A program made the translations under genes and the position numbers. From Microcoleus sp. FACHB-831 (GTDB lineage: Bacteria; Cyanobacteriota; Cyanobacteriia; Cyanobacteriales; FACHB-T130), in contig NZ_JACJON010000054.1 of assembly GCF_014695585.1 (NCBI RefSeq), positions 1 through 64,000 of the forward strand: 64,000 nucleotides of DNA, read 5' to 3'. The notes beneath the pieces are model-generated. The model had not been told where the DNA came from, made no database searches, and saw only the letters and a list, made by a program, of their open reading frames with translations. How positions within the stretch are numbered: the first letter of the stretch is position 1; each line of letters starts with the position of its first letter. Positions 19,131 to 27,737 of the stretch are shown piece by piece.

Positions 19131-21356
19131 TTAATTAATAGGTAGTTCAACTATAAAACAAGTTTCTTTTGATTTACTCTTTACCTGAATTGATCCTCCT
19201 AAATAACTTACCAATTTTTGCACCAGCGCCAGCCCCAGACCAGTTCCACCATGTTTCCAGGGGTCGTTACTAGGAATGCGATAAAACTTGTCAAAAATGC
19301 GGGGAATTTCAGTGACGGGAATTTCCACACCAGAATTGCTCACGCTTAACTGAATTATTCCCGCTTTAGTACGCGCACTTACTGTAATTTGTTCTTCCGG
19401 TGGAGTGTACTTACAAGCATTATTAAGCAACTCTGTGAGAATGCGAGCCAAAATGTACGAATCAGAAATCAGACCAGGAATTTCAGGAGCAATATCAATT
19501 TGTAATAGTTGTTGATGTTTCTGTGCTTGATATTCAAAGGGTTCGACTACGTGAGGAATCCAGTCTTGTAAATTAATTAGTGTTTTGTCTAAATCTTGAG
19601 CCGCTACATTGAGTTGCTGCAAGTCCAGCAGATCGTCTATAAGCTTTAGTTCCCGTTCGCACTCATCATTCAACAGATCGAGGTAAATAGCACTTGGACT
19701 AGATTCTGCATTGAAATTGCCTACTTTAGAACAAGAACCGCATTCTTCATTTATTGATTCCAACATTTGCAGCGCCATTTTCATGTTTGATAAAGGCGTT
19801 TTTAGTTCGTGAGAAACGGTCATCAAAAAATCGTCTTTTAGGACGTTAATTTTTTCCATTTCCTTCACTTGAGCTTGTGCAGCTTGGTAAAGCCGAGCTT
19901 GACGAATAGCGATCGCGCATTGATTTGCCACCTGCTGTATCAAGCGTATTTCTAACTCATTAAATACATATTCTTTGTTAGTCACTAACCATAAATCGCC
20001 CAACACGCCTTGATCGTCAAAAATAGGGCAAGCTAGCGTTGCTAACCGCTCGTAATTACCATCGAGTCGAGCGGAAACTATTTTACAAAATTGCAAATAC
20101 TGGCCTTGCAGTAGCTGAGAGTATATCTCAGGAAAATTAGCTATTTGCACCACGCGCCCCTGAGATGAGGGCGTTGAAGTTGCATATTCATAACAAATAG
20201 TGGAAGTAGCTGCGTCAAGGTCATACAACGCTGTATGGCAGTATTCAACTCCAAGGACAATTGCTAATTCTTGTACAGCTGTTTGCAAAATATTACTTTC
20301 GTCGAGGCTGTCGCGCACTTTGTCGGTAATGCGTTTGAGCATTGCTTCAAATTTGAGAGCCTGTTGCAACTGAGCTGTGCGTTCTTGTACCTGAAGTTCG
20401 AGGTTTGTGTTGAGCTTAGCAAGCTGTTGATAAAGTTCAGATTGTTGAAGGGCGATCGCAAGCTGTCCTGCCAGTTGTTCTAGCAAATCTATTTCAAATT
20501 GGTGCCATTGACGGGGTGCCAAACAGTGATGGGCAATTAGCAGCCCCCACAAGTTTTCCCCTTGTAGAATAGGTACTACCAAATTAGCTCTAATCTGAAA
20601 TTGAGCCAGTAAATCTACATGGCAAGGAGCCAAACCTGCTGTGTAAATATCCGTTACTGCTTTAATGTAACCCTGTTTATAGTCTTGAACATAGGATTTA
20701 GCAAAGCAGAGGTCATGTATTGTTTTTCCCACGATAGAAGTCCAAGCAGAATCTACCGACTCCACTGCAACAACCCCACTCCAGTCTGATTCAAAGCGAT
20801 AAACAATTGCTCGATCGATTTGAAGAAAATGCCGCACCTCAGTTACTGTAGTGGTGAGAATTTCCTCTAGGTTAAGAGACTGGCGAATGCGAGTTGCGAT
20901 CGCTCCCATCAGTCTTTCCCGTTCGTGCTGGTATTGTAATTCCGCATTTGCCCGACTAGCTTGAACCAGACGATGCAAGCGCTGACGCAATACTGCCCAG
21001 TGGATGGGCTTGGTGACATAATCGGTAGCACCTGACTCAAATGCTCTATCGACAGATGCTTTATCCTCAAGGCTAGTGATCATCAATACAGGCGTGCCAG
21101 ATGGCATATTACTACTAGCAAGCGCTCGTAATTTGCTACAGCAAGTAAACCCATCCATAACGGGCATCATGGCATCTAGCAACACTATATCGGGACGTTT
21201 GCGAGTGAAAGCAGCTATTGCCTCTTCCCCGTTACTAGCCTGTATTACTTGATACCCCTCTTGTTCCATCATGCAGCACAACTGCGTCCGCATAAACCTA
21301 TCGTCATCGACGATAAGCACGGAGGGGGAATCTTGGTGAGTGGGAGTGAAATTCAT
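19131..21356 (-). CDS. Hybrid sensor kinase REC-GAF-GAF-HisKA-HATPase with candidate cyanobacteriochrome GAF
   Basis: A 741-residue kinase. REC occupies residues ~10-130 (phospho-acceptor Asp61 in VLLDAMMP). GAF1 spans ~150-305 and carries DLCF (Cys217) and APCHVDLL (Cys245-His246), as in DXCF-type cyanobacteriochromes that hold a bilin by two cysteines. GAF2 spans ~350-490. HisKA has SHELKTPLS, and HATPase ends the protein (GGTGLGLALVQ). The start overlaps the stop of the 921-residue kinase gene upstream by 4 bases (ATGA), so the two are co-translated. It is probably a light- or redox-sensing kinase; bilin binding is inferred from the cysteines only. Confidence 0.9.
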   Translation of the reverse strand: MNFTPTHQDSPSVLIVDDDRFMRTQLCCMMEQEGYQVIQASNGEEAIAAFTRKRPDIVLLDAMMPVMDGFTCCSKLRALASSNMPSGTPVLMITSLEDKASVDRAFESGATDYVTKPIHWAVLRQRLHRLVQASRANAELQYQHERERLMGAIATRIRQSLNLEEILTTTVTEVRHFLQIDRAIVYRFESDWSGVVAVESVDSAWTSIVGKTIHDLCFAKSYVQDYKQGYIKAVTDIYTAGLAPCHVDLLAQFQIRANLVVPILQGENLWGLLIAHHCLAPRQWHQFEIDLLEQLAGQLAIALQQSELYQQLAKLNTNLELQVQERTAQLQQALKFEAMLKRITDKVRDSLDESNILQTAVQELAIVLGVEYCHTALYDLDAATSTICYEYATSTPSSQGRVVQIANFPEIYSQLLQGQYLQFCKIVSARLDGNYERLATLACPIFDDQGVLGDLWLVTNKEYVFNELEIRLIQQVANQCAIAIRQARLYQAAQAQVKEMEKINVLKDDFLMTVSHELKTPLSNMKMALQMLESINEECGSCSKVGNFNAESSPSAIYLDLLNDECERELKLIDDLLDLQQLNVAAQDLDKTLINLQDWIPHVVEPFEYQAQKHQQLLQIDIAPEIPGLISDSYILARILTELLNNACKYTPPEEQITVSARTKAGIIQLSVSNSGVEIPVTEIPRIFDKFYRIPSNDPWKHGGTGLGLALVQKLVSYLGGSIQVKSKSKETCFIVELPIN

Positions 21357-24118
21357 ACCTGACTCCGGTGGCGTTCCATGTTCAAAGCCGCCTTAACCCT
21401 TTCATACTCTGTTTGAATTTCTAACACTTTCACGGATGCAGCTTGAATATTTTCACAGCGGCTCATTGCTTCAATTTTTTTGCACAAATTAGCGAGATTT
21501 GTAGCACCAAGGGCAGCACTGCTGGATTTAAGAGTGTGGGATGCGTGATTTAGAGCGATCGCATCTCTTTGCTCAACTCCCGTTAACATTGATTGTAATA
21601 ATTTTGGCGCATCTTCTAGATAGCAATCAATCAATGTAGTCAGGATGTGCGAGCTGTTTTCTCCGAGTGTTTGACAAAATTCTTGCAGTATTTCCCTATC
21701 GATGGAAGTGTCTGCTACCACCTGCCTAGTGCTGAGTGGAAAGTTATCATTAGTTTGCTGCCCAAATCTGGAAATTTCTAAGCTACTCTCTTGTGTGCTG
21801 ACACCGCTTATGGGCTGACATTTCTTTAAAGCCTCAACCACTTGTGCCATTCTGAAGGGCTTGCTAATGTAGTCGTCCATGCCTGCATCAAGGCACTGTT
21901 GGCGATCGCCTTGCATGGCGTTAGCTGTCATAGCAATAATCCGAGGACGCAAACCCAAGGGCCATTCCTGACAAATCTGCCTTGTCGCCTCCAATCCATC
22001 CATTTCTGGCATCTGCACATCCATCAGCACCACATCATAAGGTTGACGGCGCAGGGATTCCAGCACTTCTAGCCCATTGCCAGCCACATCTGCTCGATAC
22101 CCAAGCTGTTGCAGCAGGCACACGGCGAGTTGCTGGTTTATCCTGTGATCCTCGGCTAAAAGAATCCGCAATGGTAAGCTTTGGGAGAGTTTGAGGTCTA
22201 ATTCACTTAGGTTGGAGGGCGATTTGGTGAAACCAGAGCGTTGGTCGGCTGTAAAGGCTTTTCGCTGCTTCGACATCGCTAGAGAAGCAAAAATAGTGGT
22301 TACGGCATTGTAAAGCTGGGATGGTTTAATCGGTTTGGTCAGGTAAGCTGCGAATTTTACCTTATCTACAATTTCTCCCTTCTCTTGCTTGCCCAATGAG
22401 GTCAACATTACTAAAGGTAAGTCTTGGCCATTAGGTAACAAGCGTATTTCTGTCGCCAAAGTTAATCCATCCATCTTTGGCATTTGCATATCTAAAAGGG
22501 CCATGTCAAATGCCTGCCCCTCACGCAGCCAGCCTAGAGCTTCTTCCCCAGAGGATGCTGCCTGCGTCACCATCCCCCACGACTGTGCTTGCAAGGTCAA
22601 AATCTGGCGGTTGGTAGCATTGTCATCCACAATTAACAGTCTTTTTCCAGTTAACTGCGGGGTAGCATTTAGTTCGACAAGCGGGGAATCTGGAGAAGAT
22701 GGGGCAACTAAGGTGAAATAAAAACTAGAGCCTTCCCTTTGTAAAGATGGGTTTACATACAAGGGCGGTTCCCAATTATCAGGAGGATTTCCTCCTACTA
22801 CGCCTCTGGTCTCAACCCACAGCCTGCCACCCATGATTTGGCTCAAACGCTGGCTAATAGCTAATCCCAACCCAGTACCGCCATATTCGCGGGTTGTAGC
22901 GGAATCAACCTGGCTAAAGGACTTAAACAAACGATGCATCCGGTCTGAAGGGATGCCAATTCCCGTATCTTTGACGGCAAATTGAATTTCGTAAATAGAG
23001 GATTGGGAATGAATTGTCCCAATTTCGGAGTCCTTGTAGAGACGCCGATTTATCGCGTCTCTTAATTCCCCATTGCTAATCCCTATAGGAGAAGCTGCGT
23101 TCTCCACCCCTCCCTGTTGTACAGCCGAGCGATCGCATCTGGCCTGTTTTGCCGAAACTGTTACTACCACCTCGCCAGTTTTAGTGAATTTGACCGCATT
23201 ACTGAGTAGATTTACTAAAATTTGGCGCAGTCTAGTCACGTCGCCAATTATCGTGCTGGGGGTTCCTGGCTCGATCAGGTAGGCTAACTCTAAACCTTTT
23301 TCACAAGTAGCGGGAGCAACTAAATCCAGGGCACTTTCGATGCACTCTTGCAGGTTGACGGGTTGTTCTTCTAATTCCAGCTTGCCTGACTCAATTTTGG
23401 AAAAGTCTAGGATGTCGTTAATGATGGTGAGTAAGGTATCAGCACTACTGCGGATTGTTTCGGCAAAATTTCGTTGCTGGGGCGATAGCTCTGTATCGAG
23501 CAATAATCCGGCCATGCCAATTACTCCGTTCATGGGGGTGCGGATCTCATGGCTCATTGTGGCCAAAAATTCACTTTTGGCACGGGTTGCTTCCAGCGCC
23601 TGCTTAGTAAGGATAATTTCAGTCTCCACAGCTTTTTTAGCTGCAAGCCGCATCTCCAGTTCATCCATGACGATATCGGCTAAATTTTGGAGAATCTCCT
23701 TTTCGGCTTCTGTAATATGACGGGGTTTATGGTCAAGTACGCAGACAGTTCCCAACCTGTAGCGATCGCTTGTCACTAACGGAGCCGCTGCATAAAACCG
23801 CAGCCCAAAGTCTCCAGCTACCAATGGGTTAGACAATGTGCGCGGGTCTACTTTAGCATCTAGTACGGCGTAAATATCTTCTTGCAAGATCGCGCTTGCA
23901 CACAGTCCTGGTTCGCGTCCAATCTCCTGCACTTCTAGCCCATGATGAGATTTAAACCAGATGCGATCGTGGTCAACAATGCTAACAATTGCAATTGGTA
24001 CGTTAAAGAATCGGGAGGCTAGGGCTGTAATCCGGTCAAAAGCTCCATCAGGAGGTGTGTCCAGAATGTCGTAGCGCCGCACCGCTGCTAGTCGCTCCGC
24101 TTCATTTAAGGGAACCAT
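21353..24118 (-). CDS. Hybrid sensor kinase GAF-HisKA-HATPase-REC-REC-HPt
   Basis: A 921-residue multi-domain phosphorelay protein. GAF occupies residues ~25-155 (IVDHDRIWFKSHHG, family-typical). HisKA has the phospho-His190 in MSHEIRTPMNG. HATPase runs ~295-470, with DTGIGIP and GGTGLGLAIS. Two REC domains (LLDMQMPKMDGL, VLMDVQMPEMDGL) and a C-terminal HPt (HTLKSSSAALG) follow. A palindromic repeat (23035-23063) is inserted in frame in the HATPase domain between the N and G1 boxes at residues ~352-362. First gene of a two-gene operon with the REC-GAF kinase; the HPt may relay to its REC domain or to outside regulators. Confidence 0.92.
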   Translation of the reverse strand: MVPLNEAERLAAVRRYDILDTPPDGAFDRITALASRFFNVPIAIVSIVDHDRIWFKSHHGLEVQEIGREPGLCASAILQEDIYAVLDAKVDPRTLSNPLVAGDFGLRFYAAAPLVTSDRYRLGTVCVLDHKPRHITEAEKEILQNLADIVMDELEMRLAAKKAVETEIILTKQALEATRAKSEFLATMSHEIRTPMNGVIGMAGLLLDTELSPQQRNFAETIRSSADTLLTIINDILDFSKIESGKLELEEQPVNLQECIESALDLVAPATCEKGLELAYLIEPGTPSTIIGDVTRLRQILVNLLSNAVKFTKTGEVVVTVSAKQARCDRSAVQQGGVENAASPIGISNGELRDAINRRLYKDSEIGTIHSQSSIYEIQFAVKDTGIGIPSDRMHRLFKSFSQVDSATTREYGGTGLGLAISQRLSQIMGGRLWVETRGVVGGNPPDNWEPPLYVNPSLQREGSSFYFTLVAPSSPDSPLVELNATPQLTGKRLLIVDDNATNRQILTLQAQSWGMVTQAASSGEEALGWLREGQAFDMALLDMQMPKMDGLTLATEIRLLPNGQDLPLVMLTSLGKQEKGEIVDKVKFAAYLTKPIKPSQLYNAVTTIFASLAMSKQRKAFTADQRSGFTKSPSNLSELDLKLSQSLPLRILLAEDHRINQQLAVCLLQQLGYRADVAGNGLEVLESLRRQPYDVVLMDVQMPEMDGLEATRQICQEWPLGLRPRIIAMTANAMQGDRQQCLDAGMDDYISKPFRMAQVVEALKKCQPISGVSTQESSLEISRFGQQTNDNFPLSTRQVVADTSIDREILQEFCQTLGENSSHILTTLIDCYLEDAPKLLQSMLTGVEQRDAIALNHASHTLKSSSAALGATNLANLCKKIEAMSRCENIQAASVKVLEIQTEYERVKAALNMERHRSQV
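23035..23063. repeat. Palindromic repeat copy D inside a kinase gene
   Basis: TGTAGAGACGCCGATTTATC followed by GCGTCTCTT lies within the 921-residue kinase gene and is translated in frame. It matches the intergenic copies at 16659 and 18956 closely, which shows that this family can enter coding sequence without breaking it. Confidence 0.85.
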
Positions 24119-24837
24119 ATAAATATACTTGACTAACTTATATTACTTTAGCTGTATAGCCCTCGTGAAATAATCAGCAATAACGCTTAAAGGGCATCAT
24201 ATAAAAACTGAATTCTACTAAGTAATAATGTCCTTAGGGCAATTCGGTTCATTTAAGAGCGAACTGAGGGTTAATTGACTTTTTTACTTTGCCTTTAGCT
24301 GGTTTAAATCATGCTCAAAGGCTTCTTGCTCTCGAATAGGTATCTTTAGTAAAAAATACTTATTTTCTCTCAATAATCTGCGATCGCCGTTTTCATTTGA
24401 CTGGCCTACAGCAAAAATAGTGGAATGAAAGCTGCGCCGTACAAATCCTCATCAATAATATAAATTTTATTTATTCATGATGCTGCAATTTATGACGACC
24501 GAAAAATAAATAAGTTTTACAAATTGCTTTGTAAGCTAACAAGCCAAAGAAACTAAAATTCCATACTAAAGATTGAAAAGCAGGGATTAAAAAGAAATTA
24601 CAATATTGTCTCTTCTGTCACTCTTCCCGGACTCCGGACTCTTCCTCTCCCCGGCGAGTGGAGTTACCTTTAAAGCAGAGGTCGCGGAACTTTCTGGCAA
24701 TCGTCTAAGTCTAGTTGCGGGCAAGGCTTGGGGAATATCCTTTGCAGTTGTATATCAACCCACTGGGGTCTGGCAATGGTAAGATAACCCCAAGTTTAGC
24801 AATTTTGCTGTTTCTGCTCACCCACTAGAATTACTAC
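24119..24837. other. Intergenic region, no gene seen
   Basis: About 720 AT-rich bases upstream of both the hybrid kinase operon (minus) and the 227-residue protein gene (plus). A CCCGGACTCCGGACTC repeat lies at about 24626-24643, related to that in 10204-10287. No ORF with a ribosome site or structured RNA stands out. Confidence 0.5.
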
Positions 24838-25521
24838 ATGGTATCTTCTGGAACTGGTCGTCGCACTGGCTTTACTTGCCTTTTTTCCTTACCCCTCGCG
24901 GGACTAATGGCGCTGATGCCATCGGCGCAGGCTCAAAACAGGGTTCCAGCACTACCAGCACAAGACCCCGGTCAGGCACAGCCCGACTTGACCGACCCCA
25001 ATAATCTCCGCCCGTTGAACCAGGATGGTAGCATTCTGAGTTTGCAGGGTGGACAGCGTTTAATGGCTGAGGCTGTTAATGCGGTTGGGTCACAGAACTA
25101 TGCTGCGGCTGGCAAAAAACTTCAGGAAGCCCGCCAGGTTTTTAATCAGTTATCTAATTTCTACCAACAACTATCCACGAGTTTCTCAGGCATTGACAAT
25201 CGGGTTTCTGACGATAACCGCAAAAAAGCTCTTGATACTGCCCAAATGCGGGATGACGCTACCTATCAGCTGGCACTCGTACACCGGGCGCAAAATCAGC
25301 CAGAACTGGCAGTGCCTTTGTTGATTCAGATCATTCGCAGCCAAAATCCCACCCGCGACTTAGGCAAAAAAGCTTACCAGCAGTTGTTGGAACTGGGGTT
25401 TGTAGATTCTCCCTTTCCTCGCGCTAGCGAATCTACCTCCTCAACGCCTTCGCCAAAACCTTCGTCAACGCCTTCGTCAACGCCTTCGTCAACGCCTTCG
25501 TCAACTCTACCCAAACGCTAA
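24838..25521 (+). CDS. Secreted hypothetical protein with Ser/Thr/Pro repeat tail
   Basis: A 227-residue protein. Residues 1-32 form a signal peptide ending in AQAQ. The mature part is helical (LMAEAVNAVGSQNYAAAGKK, then TYQLALVHRAQNQPELAVPL) and resembles TPR-type packing. The last ~25 residues repeat SSTP, encoded by four 12-base tandem units at 25459-25506. No family is recognised. It may be an envelope-located helical repeat protein. Confidence 0.7.
   Translation: MVSSGTGRRTGFTCLFSLPLAGLMALMPSAQAQNRVPALPAQDPGQAQPDLTDPNNLRPLNQDGSILSLQGGQRLMAEAVNAVGSQNYAAAGKKLQEARQVFNQLSNFYQQLSTSFSGIDNRVSDDNRKKALDTAQMRDDATYQLALVHRAQNQPELAVPLLIQIIRSQNPTRDLGKKAYQQLLELGFVDSPFPRASESTSSTPSPKPSSTPSSTPSSTPSSTLPKR
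25459..25506 (+). repeat. Four 12-base tandem repeats (CCTTCGTCAACG)
   Basis: Four back-to-back copies of a 12-base unit, the last ending in CT rather than CG, encode the Pro-Ser-Ser-Thr tail of the secreted protein. Unit length is a multiple of three, so copy-number change would lengthen or shorten the tail without a frameshift. Confidence 0.9.
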
Positions 25522-25646
25522 ATTATACTTATGGGTGTTGTAGTGCGGTAAGGGCGGCTTCGGTTTCTTAGCACGTCTGCTGTCTGCCCGCGAAAATTAA
25601 GCCGCGCTTTGCCCCCTACAAAAATTGAAGTATAACGGGAGTTTTA

Positions 25647-25907
25647 ATGGTTAGCCCAGCTCAGGTAGAGACAATGATTAAGGCAGCATTGCCAGATGCT
25701 CACGTGCAGGTTCAAGATTTAACTGGCGGCGGCGACCATTATCAATTAGTAGTCGTATCATCCCAGTTTGAAGGCAAGAGCCTCGTGCAGCAACACCAGC
25801 TAGTCTATAAGGCGGTTGGGCAAGCAATGGCTACAGAAGCTATTCACGCGCTAACTTTCAAAACCTACACTCCTCAAACTTGGGAGGCTGCTCGTCAGGT
25901 TGTTTAA
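25647..25907 (+). CDS. BolA family protein
   Basis: An 86-residue BolA-like protein ([47 protein letters not shown]). BolA proteins bind monothiol glutaredoxins through a shared [2Fe-2S] cluster. The His in FKTYTP-preceding IHAL and the loop histidines are present. The monothiol glutaredoxin gene follows directly, which supports joint Fe-S or iron-status work. Confidence 0.93.
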   Translation: MVSPAQVETMIKAALPDAHVQVQDLTGGGDHYQLVVVSSQFEGKSLVQQHQLVYKAVGQAMATEAIHALTFKTYTPQTWEAARQVV

Positions 25908-25974
25908 GCTCAAGAAGGCGCCGCTTCTGTCAACCGCCAGTAAACTAGAAATAAAGGACTTGAAGGCAGAGATT

Positions 25975-26298
25975 ATGACACCAGAAGTTAAAGAGCAGAT
26001 TGACAAGTTGCTAAAAGAAGACAAAATTGTAGTCTTTATGAAGGGCAACAAGCTGATGCCCCAGTGTGGTTTCTCAAATAATGTAGTACAAATTTTGAAT
26101 ACACTGGGCGTCCCTTACAAAACTGTTGATATTTTGGAAAACTCCGAAATTCGCCAGGGCATTAAGGAATATTCCAGCTGGCCGACAATTCCCCAAGTTT
26201 ACATTAATGGCGAGTTTATCGGTGGCTCAGATATTATGATCGAGCTTTACCAGAAGGGAGAGTTGCATCAGCTGGTAGAAGTGGCGTTGGCTTCTTAA
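25975..26298 (+). CDS. grxD: Monothiol glutaredoxin (CGFS type)
   Basis: A 107-residue monothiol glutaredoxin with active site CGFS in [10 protein letters not shown], the cis-Pro loop [16 protein letters not shown], and normal length when started at the ATG at 25975. An upstream start at 25900 would overlap bolA and add 25 atypical residues, while GAAGGCAGAG before 25975 gives a fair ribosome site. It delivers or stores [2Fe-2S] clusters with BolA. Strong hairpin terminator follows at 26322. Confidence 0.94.
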   Translation: MTPEVKEQIDKLLKEDKIVVFMKGNKLMPQCGFSNNVVQILNTLGVPYKTVDILENSEIRQGIKEYSSWPTIPQVYINGEFIGGSDIMIELYQKGELHQLVEVALAS

Positions 26299-26321
26299 AG
26301 TTTAGATTTTTCTCCGCTAAT

Positions 26322-26366
26322 AATCCCCTCAGATTATCTTGAAAATCAAGATAATCTCAGGGGATT
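26322..26366 (+). terminator. Strong hairpin ending the bolA-grxD unit
   Basis: A ~20-base stem (AATCCCCTCAGATTATCTTG arm) around an AAA loop with one mismatch, followed by TTTT-poor sequence TTTTCA. The stem is long enough to end transcription 24 bases after the stop codon. Confidence 0.8.
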
Positions 26367-26393
26367 TTCATGTCTTTGCTGACGCGATCGCAC

Positions 26394-26422
26394 TTGTAAT
26401 AAGTTAAAAGCTAAACTATACA
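26394..26422 (+). promoter_or_regulatory. Sigma-70-type promoter of candidate sRNA
   Basis: TTGTAA, then exactly 17 bases, then TATACA. It lies after the bolA-grxD terminator, and no protein gene follows on the plus strand before the next terminator at 26500. Confidence 0.5.
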
Positions 26423-26428
26423 AATGAC

Positions 26429-26522
26429 TGCGCCAGCTCAAACCTAACGATGCTTTATGATTTTTTGCCGATCGAAAAACTTCTTCCCTAAAAGATGTTG
26501 GTCAGAGAAACTCTGACCTTTT
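26429..26522 (+). ncRNA. Candidate small RNA (~94 nt)
   Basis: A predicted transcript that begins ~7 bases after the -10 box and ends at a textbook terminator, GGTCAGAG-AAA-CTCTGACC followed by TTTT (26500-26522). It is framed by the bolA-grxD terminator and a convergent gene, and encodes no more than a 7-codon frame. No known RNA family is recognised. The start is inferred from the promoter only. Confidence 0.4.
26500..26522 (+). terminator. Rho-independent terminator
   Basis: A perfect 8-base stem GGTCAGAG/CTCTGACC with loop AAA and a TTTT tail in the plus direction. On the minus strand there is no T run directly after the stem, so it serves plus-strand transcripts. Confidence 0.85.
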
Positions 26523-26547
26523 AACCAATTAAAGCCATTGCGATGAA

Positions 26548-26796
26548 TTAGTAGTAGCCTGATTCTCGTTCTGGCTGGGTCATTTCAAAGTTGGATGGGT
26601 CGTAGAGGTAGCGCGTGACTTCTTCCTCTAAGCGGTGAATGAGATAGGGTTCGAGGGCGCTACTGTGTCGCATGGCAGCTAAATAGCCATCTACATACAG
26701 GCGCAGGTCATCGAAGCGATAACCCCGGTTCCATTGTTCGACGAGGGCGTCGGTAAGTTTTTGGTAGTAGCGGATGGTTAGAGTATCTTGTAGCAT
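26548..26796 (-). CDS. Conserved cyanobacterial small protein (DUF6761-like)
   Basis: An 82-residue helical protein, MLQDTLTIRYYQKLTDALV..., with aromatic- and Arg-rich segments (WNRGYRFDDLRLYVDGYLAA, HRLEEEVTRYLYDPSNFEM). The sequence type is familiar from many cyanobacterial genomes, perhaps as DUF6761; function is unknown. Length fits that family. It is a single gene convergent with the sRNA candidate. Confidence 0.75.
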   Translation of the reverse strand: MLQDTLTIRYYQKLTDALVEQWNRGYRFDDLRLYVDGYLAAMRHSSALEPYLIHRLEEEVTRYLYDPSNFEMTQPERESGYY

Positions 26797-27664
26797 GGTA
26801 GGGCCTCGAAATTTCGCGATCGCTGCAATAATTTTTGTTGTGCTTGTGGTCGATAAAAATCAATTATTCTTAAGGCTGGGTAAGACAAGAATTTCCTGCT
26901 TCGACTTAGGAAATTTGTAAGTCGGGGTAGGTTAATATAACTCCTGCTACCTCTCCCAGTCAATCTTGATAAAGGTTTCCTCAAAGATGCCATGCTTTGG
27001 TGGCATGGGGTTGCGAGGATGGCTACAACGTCAGTTTTTAGGGACAATTGCAGGCGCGATACCTAGTAGGAGATAGGAATCTATAATTTAGCAGAGGTTT
27101 AACAAAATTCCCTGCCGTCATATCAGCTTTTTTAAGGTTCTGGGCGGATAAAGGAGTGCATACAATCCTCGCGAGAGTGCTAGGCACGCGCTTCGCGATC
27201 GCACAGACGGCTGATATTTTTCCCTATCATAGATGCCCCACCTAGTTCGCTTTTAGGATAGCAACCTAGATCGAATGATGCTGGCCGTCAATCCCCATAC
27301 GGGAGATATAGGTGAAGACTCGATGCATTCTGTCAAAGTTGCCTTTATAAGTCTTTGATTCAATCGTAGTAAAGTACACCATCGGCGTCATGCACCAGTT
27401 GGGCTATTTCTACCATTTCTCCAGAGGTATTGCTTCAGGGCTTACCAAGTTTGGGAGTAGCAGGGACATCGCCCCCACAGCCTTCTTCAAGGTTATTTTT
27501 GTAAAGCAAGGATTCTGGCGTCAAATCCTTAAGAGCGATCGCCTTCTTGTTAACCTTCGTTAAGTTTATTGTACTAATTATTCTTTGGCGCAAACAATTT
27601 TCATAAATCGTTGGCGATTATTTTTCTTTGCCCTGCTCCCTATCTTCTACTCTTGCAGCTCAGA
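26797..27664. other. Intergenic region with possible degenerate gene remnants
   Basis: About 870 bases with no intact gene. A minus-strand frame 26778-27047 overlaps the start of the small gene and has no ribosome site. Around 27240-27480 short protein-like stretches on the minus strand change frame and contain stops, suggesting decayed coding sequence, but I cannot assign a family. Confidence 0.35.
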
Positions 27665-27706
27665 GTAACAGTTGTTACAAAACCATGACAATTGGTTTGT
27701 TAACCT
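27665..27706 (+). promoter_or_regulatory. NtcA-type class II promoter
   Basis: GTAACAGTTGTTAC (27665-27678) is a palindromic GTA-N8-TAC NtcA site. Exactly 22 bases later is TAACCT (27701-27706), fitting the TAN3T -10 box of NtcA-activated promoters. Predicted transcription start is about 27712, 25 bases before the GTG start of the regulator gene. Confidence 0.65.
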
Positions 27707-27737
27707 GAGACTCACCAGCTTGAAGGGAAGTATCATA

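Noticed and set aside
26778-27047. Minus-strand frame of 89 codons before the DUF6761-like gene
   Set aside because: No ribosome site; overlaps the start of the small gene; Ser/Arg/Leu-rich composition with no family pattern.
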